Shown piece by piece: positions 49,025 through 60,549 of a stretch of 64,000 bases of DNA. This DNA comes from Bradysia coprophila (Eukaryota; Arthropoda; Insecta; Diptera; Sciaridae): assembly GCF_014529535.1 (NCBI RefSeq), contig NW_023503616.1:6248584-6312583 (forward strand), given 5' to 3'. Each line of letters begins with the position of its first letter. Position 1 is the first letter of the stretch. The notes beneath the pieces were generated by a model, which saw nothing but the letters and a program-made list of their open reading frames with translations, was not told the DNA's origin and did not search any database. The translations under genes were made by a program, and so were the position numbers.

Positions 49025-52000
49025 ATGAATAAACGAAAGCATGTTGAACGAAAATCACCAAACGAAGATGACCAGGAAGCACTGATTAGTGAATCGCTTT
49101 TGCCAGACAAAAAAGATGTGCACGATGGAACAGACATTCGTGGAGATCGCGGAAATATTGCGATCTTATTTTTCTTGTATCTACTTCAGGGCGTTCCGCT
49201 CGGATTGGCAGCAGCGATTCCAATGCTTCTACAGAATAGAGGAGCCAGTTACAAGGTATTACTTCAGAGCAGATCAAAATTAGTGATTGCGATTGATTTG
49301 GATCAAAGGGTCTTGAAAGGTCATGAAGTTTAATCGATCCAAATCGCATTATCAACCAATCGAATTTTATGGCTAAATTGGCCTTCTATTCCATATTGTA
49401 GGATCAGGCAGAATTTAGCTTTGCTTACTGGCCGTTTAGCTTAAAATTGCTATGGGCTCCAATTGTCGACTCTTGGTATTGGTCAGCGTTCGGGAGGCGA
49501 AAATCTTGGCTCATTCCGTAAGTTTACTAAAGTTTTATGATTCAAACACACTTAAATCACTGACACCTTGAATCTTACTGCTTAGAACTCAGTATTTGAT
49601 TGGTATATTCATGCTGGTGCTGTCGATGCATGTCAATCAATGGTTGGGTGGCGAAGGCGCTCCCCCAAACATACCGATCCTCACTGGTATATTTTTTATG
49701 CTAAATTTTTTGGCAGCTACACAAGACATTGCTGTGGACGGCTGGGCGTTAACTATGTTGAAACGTTGCAATGTCGGTCACGCCAGTACCTGCAACAGCG
49801 TTGGTCAAACTGCTGGATATTTCCTAGGATATGTAGTGTTCATAGCATTAGAATCGGCCGATTTTTGTAACAAATACATCAGGACTACACCGGTCGACGA
49901 TGGTCTAATTACATTACCAGGTTACATTTACATATTATGACCTGCAAAGAAAGTTCTAAATTCGTTGCGTTCATCTCTGAAGGTTTTCTATGGTTTTGGG
50001 GATTGTGTTTTTTGGCTACGACTTCGCTCGTGGCTCTATTGAAACGTGAATCAACCGTGGTGACAATAAATGAAACTGGAGATGTGGAAAAACAGCTAAA
50101 TATCAAGGAAACGTATCACCTTTTGCTCAGAATTATCTTGATGAAACCAATAATGATTTTAGCGGCTGTGTTGCTGACTGTCAAAGCTGGTAAATTTCAA
50201 GTTATAGACCTGGTATAAAGCTCTCTATTTTACGACTCCATTTTTCTCACACATTTTTAGGCTTTGCAGCATGCGATGCCGTCACATCTTTAAAATTAGT
50301 CGATGCTGGAGTTCCCAAAGATAAATTAGCTCTATTGGTCATTCCGTTGGTTCCACTACAGATAATTTTGCCACTAATTATAAGCAGATATACAACGGGA
50401 CCCAAACCGATGGAAGTCTTTTTGAAAGCGTATCCGTATCGCATCGTTTTCGGACTGATTGCATCAATTATTGTGTGGTTAACGCCGTTTGCTCTAACCA
50501 GTACCGGTGAAGTGCCGACATACTACTATGTGATGCTTGTGATTAATTATGGATTTTATCAAGTGTGTCTGTATTCGATGTTTGTAGCAGCAATGGCATT
50601 CTTTGCTAAAATTAGGTAAGTAAAGCTATCGTGTGTTCGATTCTTTATCTTCGCGATTGCTTGTGGTGATTATAAGTGATTGCGTAAATTGATCGAGTTT
50701 ACTGTTTTTGTGAATTATCATCAATGCGACAACGTTGCTTTATCAAAGTAAAAATCTTTACTGCCTGCCCTATGCGAAAGTTGACCATTACATAGCATTT
50801 TGGCATCCATTACATGTGGACTGTTTTCGGTTAATTTCTTTCATTTTCTTTTGTGGAAATTAACTTTCGCATGAGGCAGGTAGTAAATCAGACTACATTG
50901 GATGCTGCCACTTCATTACTTCGGAAACAATTTCGTGATACTGGTAAACTCACTCGTGTGTTTATGAGCAAGTTGGTTCGATGACCGTTTTTCGACAAGT
51001 GTAGTTGTATATCTGGCCTTTGGCTCGGATATACAAAATCTACACTCGTCGAAACGACTTATTCCTTAAAAACAGGGTTCCTTAACGTTAAAACTTTATC
51101 ATAAAAGTTTAACTTCGTAACGGTTTGCATTAGAACTTTTGCTTTTTCGGTACAGTTCATAACGAAATTGGTGTAACGAAAAAATTTTTCCGGTATAACT
51201 TAACGTTACCAAGATAAACGAAATATTTTCCGGTATGGCTTAACGTTACGAAGTAAAACGAAATTTTTTTCGGTATGGCTTAACGTTAAGAAATAAAACG
51301 AATTTATTTGCGGTATGGCTTAACGTTACAAAGAGAGACGAAATCGATTTTGCAAAGATTGTAACGTTACAGAAATAACAAAGAATTGGTGTTAAAAACG
51401 TTGCGGTTTCCGCAGCTGTAAATTATAAAAATAAAAAAATCTCATGAGAAATGCTCCGTTTTATAATTAAATTACTTCAAAGTTCAATAAGAAAAACATT
51501 TACGAGAGAAAAAATCTGTATAAACTTCTCTTTAGACCATGTTATTACTGTAATTTACTATAATTTCCAAGATACTGTATTGGTACAGTTGATTGTCTTA
51601 ACGTTATTTCATTTCTCGAAAAAAAATCGTTTCATGGTAACGTTACGCAATATAACGGAAGTAATTTCGTTATCTTGTAACGTTACGAGATGTACCGGAA
51701 AAATTTACGTTTTCTTGTAACGTTACGAGATGTACCGAAAAACATTTCGTTAGCAAAAACCGGTTTAGATTGTGTAACTGTAACAAATATACCATAAAAT
51801 TTTTCGTTATGATAATAACGTTACATTTGAATCGTTTTTGTAACGTTACGTCCACGTAACAAAAAATAACGTTAAAAATAACGTTATGCCGGAACCCTGC
51901 TTAAAAACACTTATGGGAGTGTGCATTTCACAAAACTATTACCCCATGTGATGAATTACTTCGCAGTATCCAACAGGGCCTACTTTTTGGAAACTAATTT

Positions 52001-52842
52001 CTTGAATTTCTTGAAATTTCTCGAATTTTCTCGAATTTCTTAAAATTTCTCGAATTCGAGAAATTCGAGAAACTTCAAGAAACTCGAGAAATTAATTTCT
52101 TGAAATTTCTTGAATTTCTCGAAGTTTCCCGAATTTCTTGAATTTTCTGGAATTTCTTGAAATTTCTCGAATTCGAGAAATTCAAGAAACTTTGAGAAAT
52201 TCAAGAAATATTTCTCGAAATTTCTTGAATTTCTAGAAGTTTCTTGAATTTCTAGAAGTTTCTTGAATTTCTCAAAGTTTCTTGAATTTCTCGATTTTCT
52301 CTAAAAGTTTCTAAAAAGTAGGCCCTGGTATCCAATGTAACATACTAATTCCACATTTTCCCGATTCTTGTAGTACATAGACCTTGCCTAATTTATTCTT
52401 AAACAATTCATCATTTTTACAGTGACCCAGCGGTTGGTGGCACATACATGACATTATTGAATACATTATGTAACCTAGGAGGTAATTGGCCTTCCACTGT
52501 AGTATTATGGTTGGTTGATGTGTTAACTTGGAGGAAGTGCGATGTAATTGAAGATAATCTTTGCTCCGATAAATCGGAGAAAGAGGTACACCAATGAAGA
52601 AGAACACCACAACAATTATTTTTTATTCTTAAAATCGTATTATTGACTCATTTCAGGTATGCGAATCGGACGGCGGCAAATGTACTATATCAATTGATGG
52701 TTACTACCTCGAGTGTGGCATTTGTCTTGTGTACGCATTGTTATGGTATTTCTGGGGTAAGAGTAAAATCAGAACGCTACAAAAACTACCGCCGAAAGCA
52801 TGGAAAATTGTATCGCCGAAACAGAAAGACCGTAGAAGATAG
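49025..52842 (+). CDS. SLC33A1: Acetyl-coenzyme A transporter 1
   Basis: Seven exons (49025-49255, 49402-49517, 49586-49920, 49983-50189, 50261-50615, 52423-52585, 52657-52842) are phase-consistent and give 530 residues (human 549). It imports acetyl-CoA into the ER/Golgi lumen for protein and glycolipid acetylation. Family marks are LFFLYLLQGVPLGLAAAIPM, FSFAYWPFSLKLLWAPIVDS, TQDIAVDGWALTML, NSVGQTAGYFLGY, VPLVPLQIILPLIISRYTTG, DPAVGGTYMTLLNTL and NLGGNWPSTVVLWLVD. Hydrophobic segments fit a multi-pass MFS-like protein. The third intron is set by homology: GFLWFWG follows TLP directly. Intron 5 is 1.8 kb and packed with non-autonomous elements (50761-52327). Confidence 0.96.
50761..50883. 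mobile_element. 123-bp MITE with TA-flanked inverted ends
   Basis: The ends CTGCCTGCCCTATGCGAAAG and, inverted, CTACCTGCCTCATGCGAAAG are flanked by TTTA on the left and TAAA on the right. A TA target duplication would fit a Tc1/mariner-type MITE. There is no coding capacity. Confidence 0.65.
50996..51052. repeat. Short palindrome
   Basis: CGACAAGTGTAG...GTATATC pairs with GATATAC...CTACACTCGTCG around a short GGCCTTTGGCTC loop. It may be a foldback remnant. Confidence 0.6.
51073..51899. mobile_element. hAT-like non-autonomous element with AACGTTA arrays
   Basis: It starts CAGGGTTCC and ends GGAACCCTG, with an exact 8-bp target duplication CTTAAAAA (51065-51072 and 51900-51907). At 827 bp it has no transposase. 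The interior is made of diverged repeats containing TAACGTTA followed by A-rich GAAATTTTTTCGG-like spacers. CAGGG ends and 8-bp duplications are hAT hallmarks. Confidence 0.85.
51974..52327. mobile_element. hAT-like MITE with TTCTTGAA/TTCTCGAA array
   Basis: The ends are CAGGGCCTACTTTTT and, inverted, AAAAAGTAGGCCCTG. The 8-bp target duplication GTATCCAA is exact (51966-51973 and 52328-52335). The 354-bp interior is an array of TTCTTGAATTTCTCGAA-like units that themselves form inverted pairs. No coding sequence is present. Confidence 0.88.
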
Positions 52843-53490
52843 CAATGCGTTTAAAACAAAGGATGAATTTGTTTCCTGTCTTTTGGTAATATTTTTCTTT
52901 GGGGCGTGTGTTCAAACGTACAGAGTTCAATTTAGAGTACCTTTTTTGTGTTAGAAATTAGAATGTTTCATTCCATCAATTTCAGCCATTCACTCTAAGT
53001 CTTTTATTTTCTAATTTATTGCAATTATTTTTTTTTTGTTATTTTTGGTAGTTTGGTTGATGATTAAGAGTGATTTGATTGAAAAACTAACAGAATTCTT
53101 TTGATTCTACTTAATATGATTAACTTGTTCGTGCAACACGAGTCGCTGATGAATTTGTTAGACAAATTTAAAAAAAATTATTTTCATTAAAAAATTATTT
53201 GCAAATCAAGTGTCTTTTACTCCCGTCATGACGTCATACAGTCGTATCAATGTTGGTATTCACTATACTTTAAAAAAGTATCGACAGGGCATTCCGTATT
53301 AATATAGCCCTGCCGTGTACTACTATGACACCAACACCAACTGGAAGTTGTTCGGAACATAGACTAAATAGAATTTAGTCTAAGATTCGGTATGTTGTGC
53401 AAATATACATTAAAACTCATAGCTCGACCTGACTTATAAGGTACTAGTGTAGTACCCGGTTTTGCTTGGGATTATTATTTTAATGACAAA
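52843..53490. other. Spacer after SLC33A1
   Basis: AT-rich sequence with no gene. The frame open from 52643 into 52954 is an out-of-phase shadow of the last SLC33A1 exon. Confidence 0.5.
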
Positions 53491-53496
53491 ATATTA

Positions 53497-53590
53497 CATT
53501 TTGTAAAAGGATGAATTCCCTAGGAATGAACTAAACGCATTTACATTCCATTTCGTAAAAGGATGAATTCCCTAAGAACCAACAAAACGC
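53497..53590. repeat. 52-bp direct repeat
   Basis: GTAAAAGGATGAATTCCCTA occurs twice, 52 bp apart, each followed by a similar AAACGC(A/C)TTTAC block. Confidence 0.75.
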
Positions 53591-53676
53591 CTTTACGGTC
53601 TCAATCTCAACTCAACAAAATCTTGAGTTGTTCCACGAAAATTTCCGCCAAAAATATTTTCACATGTTGAAAATGT

Positions 53677-54003
53677 TTGACGCGCCAAAAATCCCAAACA
53701 AATTTTTACACTCGTCGTAAGAAAATTTTTCTTTCGAAAATATTTTCACTTGTCAAAAATATATTTTTCACAAAAAAATGTTTCACGCGTTACAAAAATG
53801 TTTCCACATTGAAGAAACGTGCAGATACCTTCGCAGCGTTGCCGGTTGATCAACTTGCCTCTCATATTATGCCTACAAATATAGGAGAGCTTAGCGGTCC
53901 AGCAACAGTAGATTTAATGGAGAGGCAGTTCGAAAATTTCGCACGATTTATTACGTCTGAAAACCTGCCGCAAAATTGGTTTTTCGAAGGGAGTCACCCG
54001 TAA
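53677..54003 (+). other. Unassigned open frame
   Basis: This is a 108-codon frame. The first half is low-complexity (Lys/Phe from A/T runs), but the second half (ADTFAALPVDQLASHIMP, then GPATVDLMERQFENFARF) has ordinary protein composition. It could be the last exon of an unseen gene or a remnant. No family was recognised. Confidence 0.25.
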
Positions 54004-55853
54004 AATACTAAAAAAGTCAGTGATATCAAATTCAACGACGATTGAGTTCATATTGCTGCATATCTGAATCCATCATACCCATATGTATAATGTGATTTAA
54101 AAACCATAAATTCAATTTAATAAAAAACAAACGAAAACATTTTTTACTTTAAAAATCAAGTAACAAAGATTAGAAATAATGTTCGGATGTCCATTTGTTT
54201 CACATAAATGCAACAAAAGTTCTTAACAACCAGGCTCGAAAAAGCCTTTCATATCAGCAGGCATATCAGCTTGGGGAAAATCGTAGACAAGGGTCCTACG
54301 TCAGAAAACACACTAAACTATACACAAAATGTATACAAATTTTGTAAAAAAATGTAAAATAATGAAATGTCCGAAACACTTGCAGGCCCGATAACTTGAG
54401 TAATTCTCAACCGAATTTGAAGAACTCGGTCTTTTGATCTGAGAGTTATTCACAAGAGATTTTTTATGTCTTCTTTTTGACACAATAACTTGAGTAATTC
54501 TCAACCAATTTTAATATCTGGATTATTTGGAAGTTATTTCCAAAGGATGTTTTGCATATTTTTTAACGGTTTAACGGTTTCCCTTTGGAGATCTGAAAAA
54601 AAAATTAAGAATTTGGTTTTAATTGAAGAAGAATAAAATGTTTGAATTCAACTTCGCAATTGGATAACATTATTTTTATTCCTACGGTGTGATTTAACCT
54701 TATTTTCTCTCCTCAATAGGCTTCGTCTGTTGACATTTCCGCCTCGCCATAGTGGAGAAAATATCTATATTCTCACCCGAACTGTACCCTATGCTAGTAA
54801 ACACTTGATACAGTGCCGCACTGGCCGTACTGGGAAGTCGGGAGATACCCGAGGAACATATGACACAATTGAATCAGTTGGTATTGTTTCAAATTTTATA
54901 GGCCCCAAACGAAATTTCTCGAAGCGTAAGGTGGCAGTAACTACAGCCTTGATTTAAAATTGTCTCATACGTCAGAAAAATTGAAATATAGGCGAATAAA
55001 AACGAAATTATAGAGAATTTTTGTGTTAGTACACTTCAATCCAAATTGATGCTCAACGAAAGTCGTGCCGCGGTAGGTTTATGGTGTCATGGATAGTAGA
55101 GGTCACTACCTACCCAACGATACCCATATCTTCCAAGTCTATCGTTGTAACTTTTCGAAAACACTCTGGAATTTTTCCCCCCTAAAATAGCTACTGCACC
55201 ACAAACACGAAAAATTTCGAAATGTTTTAAAGGCCAGCTTATGCGGCGTCAACACCTCTGCCAATGACCATAATAAATTAGATAAATCAGATAAATGCGT
55301 TACGTATTCTTGGTGGTATGCAACCAAAACTGCTTTGGTCACCCTAGCGCAGTACATTTTTTCATGATTTCCGTCGTGAAAACATAATTATTTCGAGGAT
55401 TTTTTGTTGTTGCAAATGACTCAGGAGGATCATCTGAATCGATTACTGTGTACCCGCCGAAAATCGCTGATGGCTAGTTTTTAAGTTGTTCGAAGTTTTG
55501 GAGAATTGACTCTTAATTTAATTTTCTGAATTTACCGAAACTTCACATATAGTCTCAGTGATCTTCAAAAAACTATTCAGTTATACACATTTACAAGTAA
55601 CTCCCGGAACCGACAACCTTTTCGTTTTTTTTTTAAATTACCCTCGATAAATACAGCGCCTCACGATAGAAATATAAAAATTTACGAACTAAACAGCCGC
55701 GGAATAATTTTTTGACAGGGCAACATATGCTCATTGTTATTTTTAACTGCCATCTCAACATAACCCCATAGTGACTGAGGCACTGCGTAAATATCAAATT
55801 TGACGAAAATTATTAAATTTATTAAATAAATCGATTAGTGTAAACCAACCGTT
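54004..55853. other. 1.8-kb spacer
   Basis: A 93-bp direct repeat (ATAACTTGAGTAATTCTCAACC near 54391 and 54484) and an unassigned open frame at 54730-54957 were seen; the latter shows no motif. Nothing else was recognised. Confidence 0.4.
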
Positions 55854-57838
55854 ATGGCAGACTTTAATTGGAAAACTCCCGATGAGGTAGGTGAAATCAG
55901 AATTTTAATCGAATTTAATGATGAGACGAGAAATTGTTCAGGTGATGCGCTTGCATAGAAATAAACAAAAGCAAAAAGCATTACAACTGCGTACCGTACG
56001 TACTCCGGGTGCTGACATAGTCACAGCGGCTGAAACATACTCCAGCAACAAAAGGAAAAATCCATTCATTGAGTAAGAATTTCTTTAAGCGAATTAAGAG
56101 GCGTTATACGACTAATAGAAATTTCGTTTTGCAGTAAACGCAGTAGTATCGGATCGAAGAAACCGAAGGTTTCACCTATTTCGTATGAGTCAAGCGAATC
56201 AATATTTTCGCTAATGAAAGAGTCGAGTCGCGCAGAACCTTGCCAAATAGCTGGAGTGACACCAATTTCACAATACGCAAGCAATTCTAGAAAGTCAGAC
56301 GATCTTAATCCGTCGCTATTCACTTTCACGAATACTAATGAAATTGAAGAGATCGCTGACCGCCAAGTACCCACAAAATACGTTCCAGTCGATTGGTCAT
56401 TGAAGACGAAATTGCGAATACTCTGTCCGACCACAATCCAAGGAAATGGATTGAAAATAAGCAGCGCGAGTGGTGTTACAAGGTATTAACGTGATTGTTA
56501 TATTAAATCAGATAAGAAGGACCGTCTAAGTGAAGAGTATCAATTTCAGCTTTGTTCGTTGTGTGGATCCTAAAACTGCATCGATTGGGTTGGATATATC
56601 GCCAGGTGCTCGTTTCCATCACGGTACTTTGTATTGGCAACATCCGAATATACCTTGGCTGACATTGTTTCCCAGAAATGCTAAATCGAATACAGCTTGC
56701 ACGCTTGGCGATACTGAGCGTTCTGCATTGAACAAGGACTGGCGTGAGAGTTTCCAGTCACTTTTCCAGTTACTACGTGCACGTCATTGTCCATACTTTT
56801 ACTGTTGCGCGAACGGATTTACGGTTCTATTCCGTGCTGCTGGAATTGGGGGTCGTGTCGAAACTCATGCATTGTTGACTCCGACGACAAGTGGATTTCG
56901 AGCCGCTTTGAAACAAGAAGGCATCGAATTTACATTGCCGTTGAAGGTATCCGCCGACAATATCAACAAATCGAATCCAGACATACGGAATCAGAGCGAT
57001 CAGATTTCGAATTTGTCTGAGGCAACAACTCAGGACAGCGGATGTGTAGACGAGTTAGACGACGATAATTTTGACGATGACAATCAAGAGGAATGGTTGG
57101 CCAGTATGGGCGTCGATGCTGCAGAAATTAAGAAAATTCGTACAATTCACACTCGGATTAAGCAAAACGATGAATGCAAAGAAGATTACAGTGACCAGTC
57201 GATTGCTCTGTTCGAAGGTGTTGAGTGTCAGGCTTTGTTCAATTTTTTGTTGAACGCAAAGAGTACGACGGCAACAGTTGGCAAACTGGCCGGTATCCCA
57301 CCTACTCTACTAGGTATAAAACTGGACAATATTCAGAGATTTCAAATTTTTAACTTTTTTATGATTTTAGCTCCGGTAGCATTTCGGGGAGCGACATTAC
57401 GTAATGTGGACGTGAACACAGGAAAGGTTCGTCTGGAAAATAAAGACTATTTTAGTCTCGAACTGAAAGGTGTTGTATTGCCACACATAATGCAATATCT
57501 GTGCAATCTTTTACGGGAAACAAAGGATGTATTCAGCATAAGTACGGCTAGTCAACCAAGTACAATGTCATTGAGTAGAGCCGCTCATGTCATGAACGAA
57601 GGTACGTTTCGGGAGGCTACCTGACCATTTTCAATTTCGTATAATTAATCCCATTTTTACAGAATCAATCAAAGAAAACTCTCAAACGAGCGACCAGGTG
57701 TTTGGACAAAGAAATCTTTCGGATTGTGGTTTATCCGACTCAATATTGGAGGCTTTGTGTCGCGTTTCAAACGATTCGGTCAGGAATATTGAACGGATGT
57801 GCTACAGCAAGGAGAGCGGTGGATACACCTGGAGCTAA
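55854..57838 (+). CDS. DONSON: Downstream neighbour of Son (replication factor, humpty dumpty)
   Basis: Six exons (55854-55886, 55942-56072, 56135-56482, 56550-57313, 57371-57601, 57663-57838) give 560 residues (human 566). DONSON helps load CMG helicase and protects stalled forks; the fly orthologue is humpty dumpty. Family marks: KRKNPFI near the N terminus, VDWSLKTKLRI, LYWQHPNIPWLTLFPR, CPYFYCCANGFTVLFRAAGI, LTPTTSGFRAALKQEGIEF, NFLLNAKSTTATVGKLAGI, APVAFRGATLRN and the C-terminal GGYTWS. It converges on RPB6 with 99 bp between stops. Confidence 0.95.
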
Positions 57839-57937
57839 TGATGAAATTTAGAATAAAAACGAATTTAGCGTTAAAATGAAATTTACAGAACTGTAATTAT
57901 AAAGGATTTATTTAATTCAAGTGGTTTGTCATCATTT

Positions 57938-58475
<538 letters not shown>

Positions 58476-59919
58476 ATTTTAGAAGAAAAATAAATTGAGT
58501 TTACACGGGGAAACGATTTGAATTTCGAGAAGCTCCTTCGAGCGTGTCTGAACAACGAATGGTGTATGGACTGAATGTCATTAACAAACAAACATGTCCG
58601 ACGTTTCTTAATGACATTTAATACGCAGTGTTGTCATATCGCGATGGTTTAGCGCTACATCAGAGTGTTTACGAAGAGCGATTTCTAACTACAGGACGCT
58701 CGTTTACACAGAGAGTGAAAAAGGTAGACACCATCATTCTCCTCTCTTCTAACCAACGCTTTCATACATTTGAACAAATCCCTAGCTACCCACATCTAAA
58801 CTATTTTTTTAAATTCTAAAAAAAAGTATGGGTCCAATATTTTAGCATTCCGGACCATTCCATACTCCATACTCCATTCCAGATAAATTTTGGATTCTTC
58901 TTGTAAAATGAACAGGCCTACCGAAGATCCTTGACGAATGCAAGGCTCCCTTTCGTTCAGCACCCAGAGAACATTGATGCAAAATTTTTTGTCGATATTT
59001 TAAACAAATGAAGTAACAGATTTAGTGACTACATCGTCTGCCGCCTGTAAATGGTTACATATTAGAAAGGGGTTCGGGTCGGTTTCCATACAAAAAATTA
59101 TTGAGAATAGTATACATTTCGAATGTACCAGTAAGGGCGGAAATTCATAGAAATCCTAGAAACTTCTGACATGACTTTACTTAATTGTTGGACTAGGTCA
59201 ATGAGGATGTTGTTGCGTAGAGATCGTGCAGATAAACACAATTAAATTGGAATTCCAGTAAGTTTTGTGGGTTTACCCTTTTCCACATTATTTGGTGTTG
59301 GACACGAATACCGTTCTAGACCACATCGATGTATTTGAGAAAGATGTAGGTTGAATGCGACAATGTTTCCAGGTTTATCGACCACGCTCTTTTAACTTCG
59401 AAGGTTCTTAGCGATAACATCGTAATCAAGTACAAAAGCTCGTCCATCTACAAGAAATTACGTGAGGTTGTTGCAGATCAGTCGCATAAAAATTATCCAC
59501 CATTTGACACCATCGCAAATTCATGAGGGTATCTAGGACGGATTATTATATTACATCAAGGTGAACATGTAAATGATGAAAATTGATAAAGTAGTTAGTC
59601 CGACCACATAGATTGAACGATGGTGTTTGAGTTAGTTATCACAGAAAGAACTATGTGGTCATAGCAGAGCTGTGATGTGGTGTAAAAGATAACAGTAAAC
59701 CATGGTACCCCATTCAAGCTACAATTATAATTTTACATTTTACAAAAAAAAATACATTTTATACATTGGAAATCTATTAAATTTAATGTTTTTGTTGATC
59801 CGGACAAAATCCAACTTACAATTTTTTATCACAGAGTTATGGTTAGGGTCCTCTATGGATGACGGTGTAGCTGTCAGTGTTCGGGTTTACAGTTGCTCGG
59901 ACTTCATCTATACCAAGGT
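58476..59919. other. 1.4-kb spacer
   Basis: No gene was recognised. A trace of the dispersed repeat seen at 4776 and 14630 lies at 59590-59640. Confidence 0.45.
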
Positions 59920-60171
59920 TCTGAAAGGACAGGTTAAGACACCCACGAAGGCGGATGACACACACATTTTGACAAATAGACACATTTTGTTGAACAGACT
60001 CATTACAGATTGTTTGAAATGTCAACTTGAAGAAAAAAAAGTTTTTATCAAGCTCACATTTCAAACAATCTGTAATGAGTTTGTGCAATAAAAAGCATCT
60101 ATTTGTCAATATTTGTGTGTCACCGCCTTCGTGATCAACTCAGAGCTGTCTTAACCTGTTCTTTCAGAACG
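59920..60171. repeat. Foldback element with ~110-bp arms
   Basis: The left arm runs GTTCTGAAAGGACAGGTTAA, ACGAAGGCGG, GACACACA, TTGACAAATAGA and ACTCATTACAGATTGTTTGA. The right arm is its inverse, ending TTAACCTGTTCTTTCAGAAC. The arms differ by small insertions and substitutions, so the element is older than the one at 1409-1960. There is no coding capacity; open frames here on both strands follow from the palindrome. Confidence 0.8.
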
Positions 60172-60177
60172 TTGATC

Positions 60178-60360
60178 TATAGACTGTTACGATCAGAGCG
60201 AGAGAACCGAAGACTAGATAATTATAACTTGCCTTGGATAATTATCAAAATATTGCTTTCTCTTTCAACATGTTACGTTGAGAGCGAGAGGACCGAAGAC
60301 CAGGCTATTATAAGTTGCCTTGGGGTACTTGTCAAAATATTTCTTTCTCTTTCATCATAA
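60178..60360. repeat. ~98-bp tandem duplication
   Basis: GTTACG(A/T)T...AGAGCGAGAG(A/G)ACCGAAGAC...TATAA(C/G)TTGCCTTGG...TATT(G/T)CTTTCTCTTTCA occurs twice in a row directly after the foldback element. Confidence 0.75.
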
Positions 60361-60549
60361 CACTATATACAGTGGGTAACACTGAATCCAAAGCAATTCA
60401 ACGGCATCACTGTTCACACCGTTCACACACACAAGGAAAACATTATTTCAGTTTGTTATTACATGTGCTTGACAGTGTAAGGTTATGCGATTGTTGACTG
60501 GCAGGCAGTGTTTTCGTGGATTTTAGGTAGAAAAATAGTAAATAATATT

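Noticed and set aside
52643-52954. 103-codon frame at the end of SLC33A1
   Set aside because: It overlaps the last coding exon in another phase; the in-phase reading matches the transporter C terminus.
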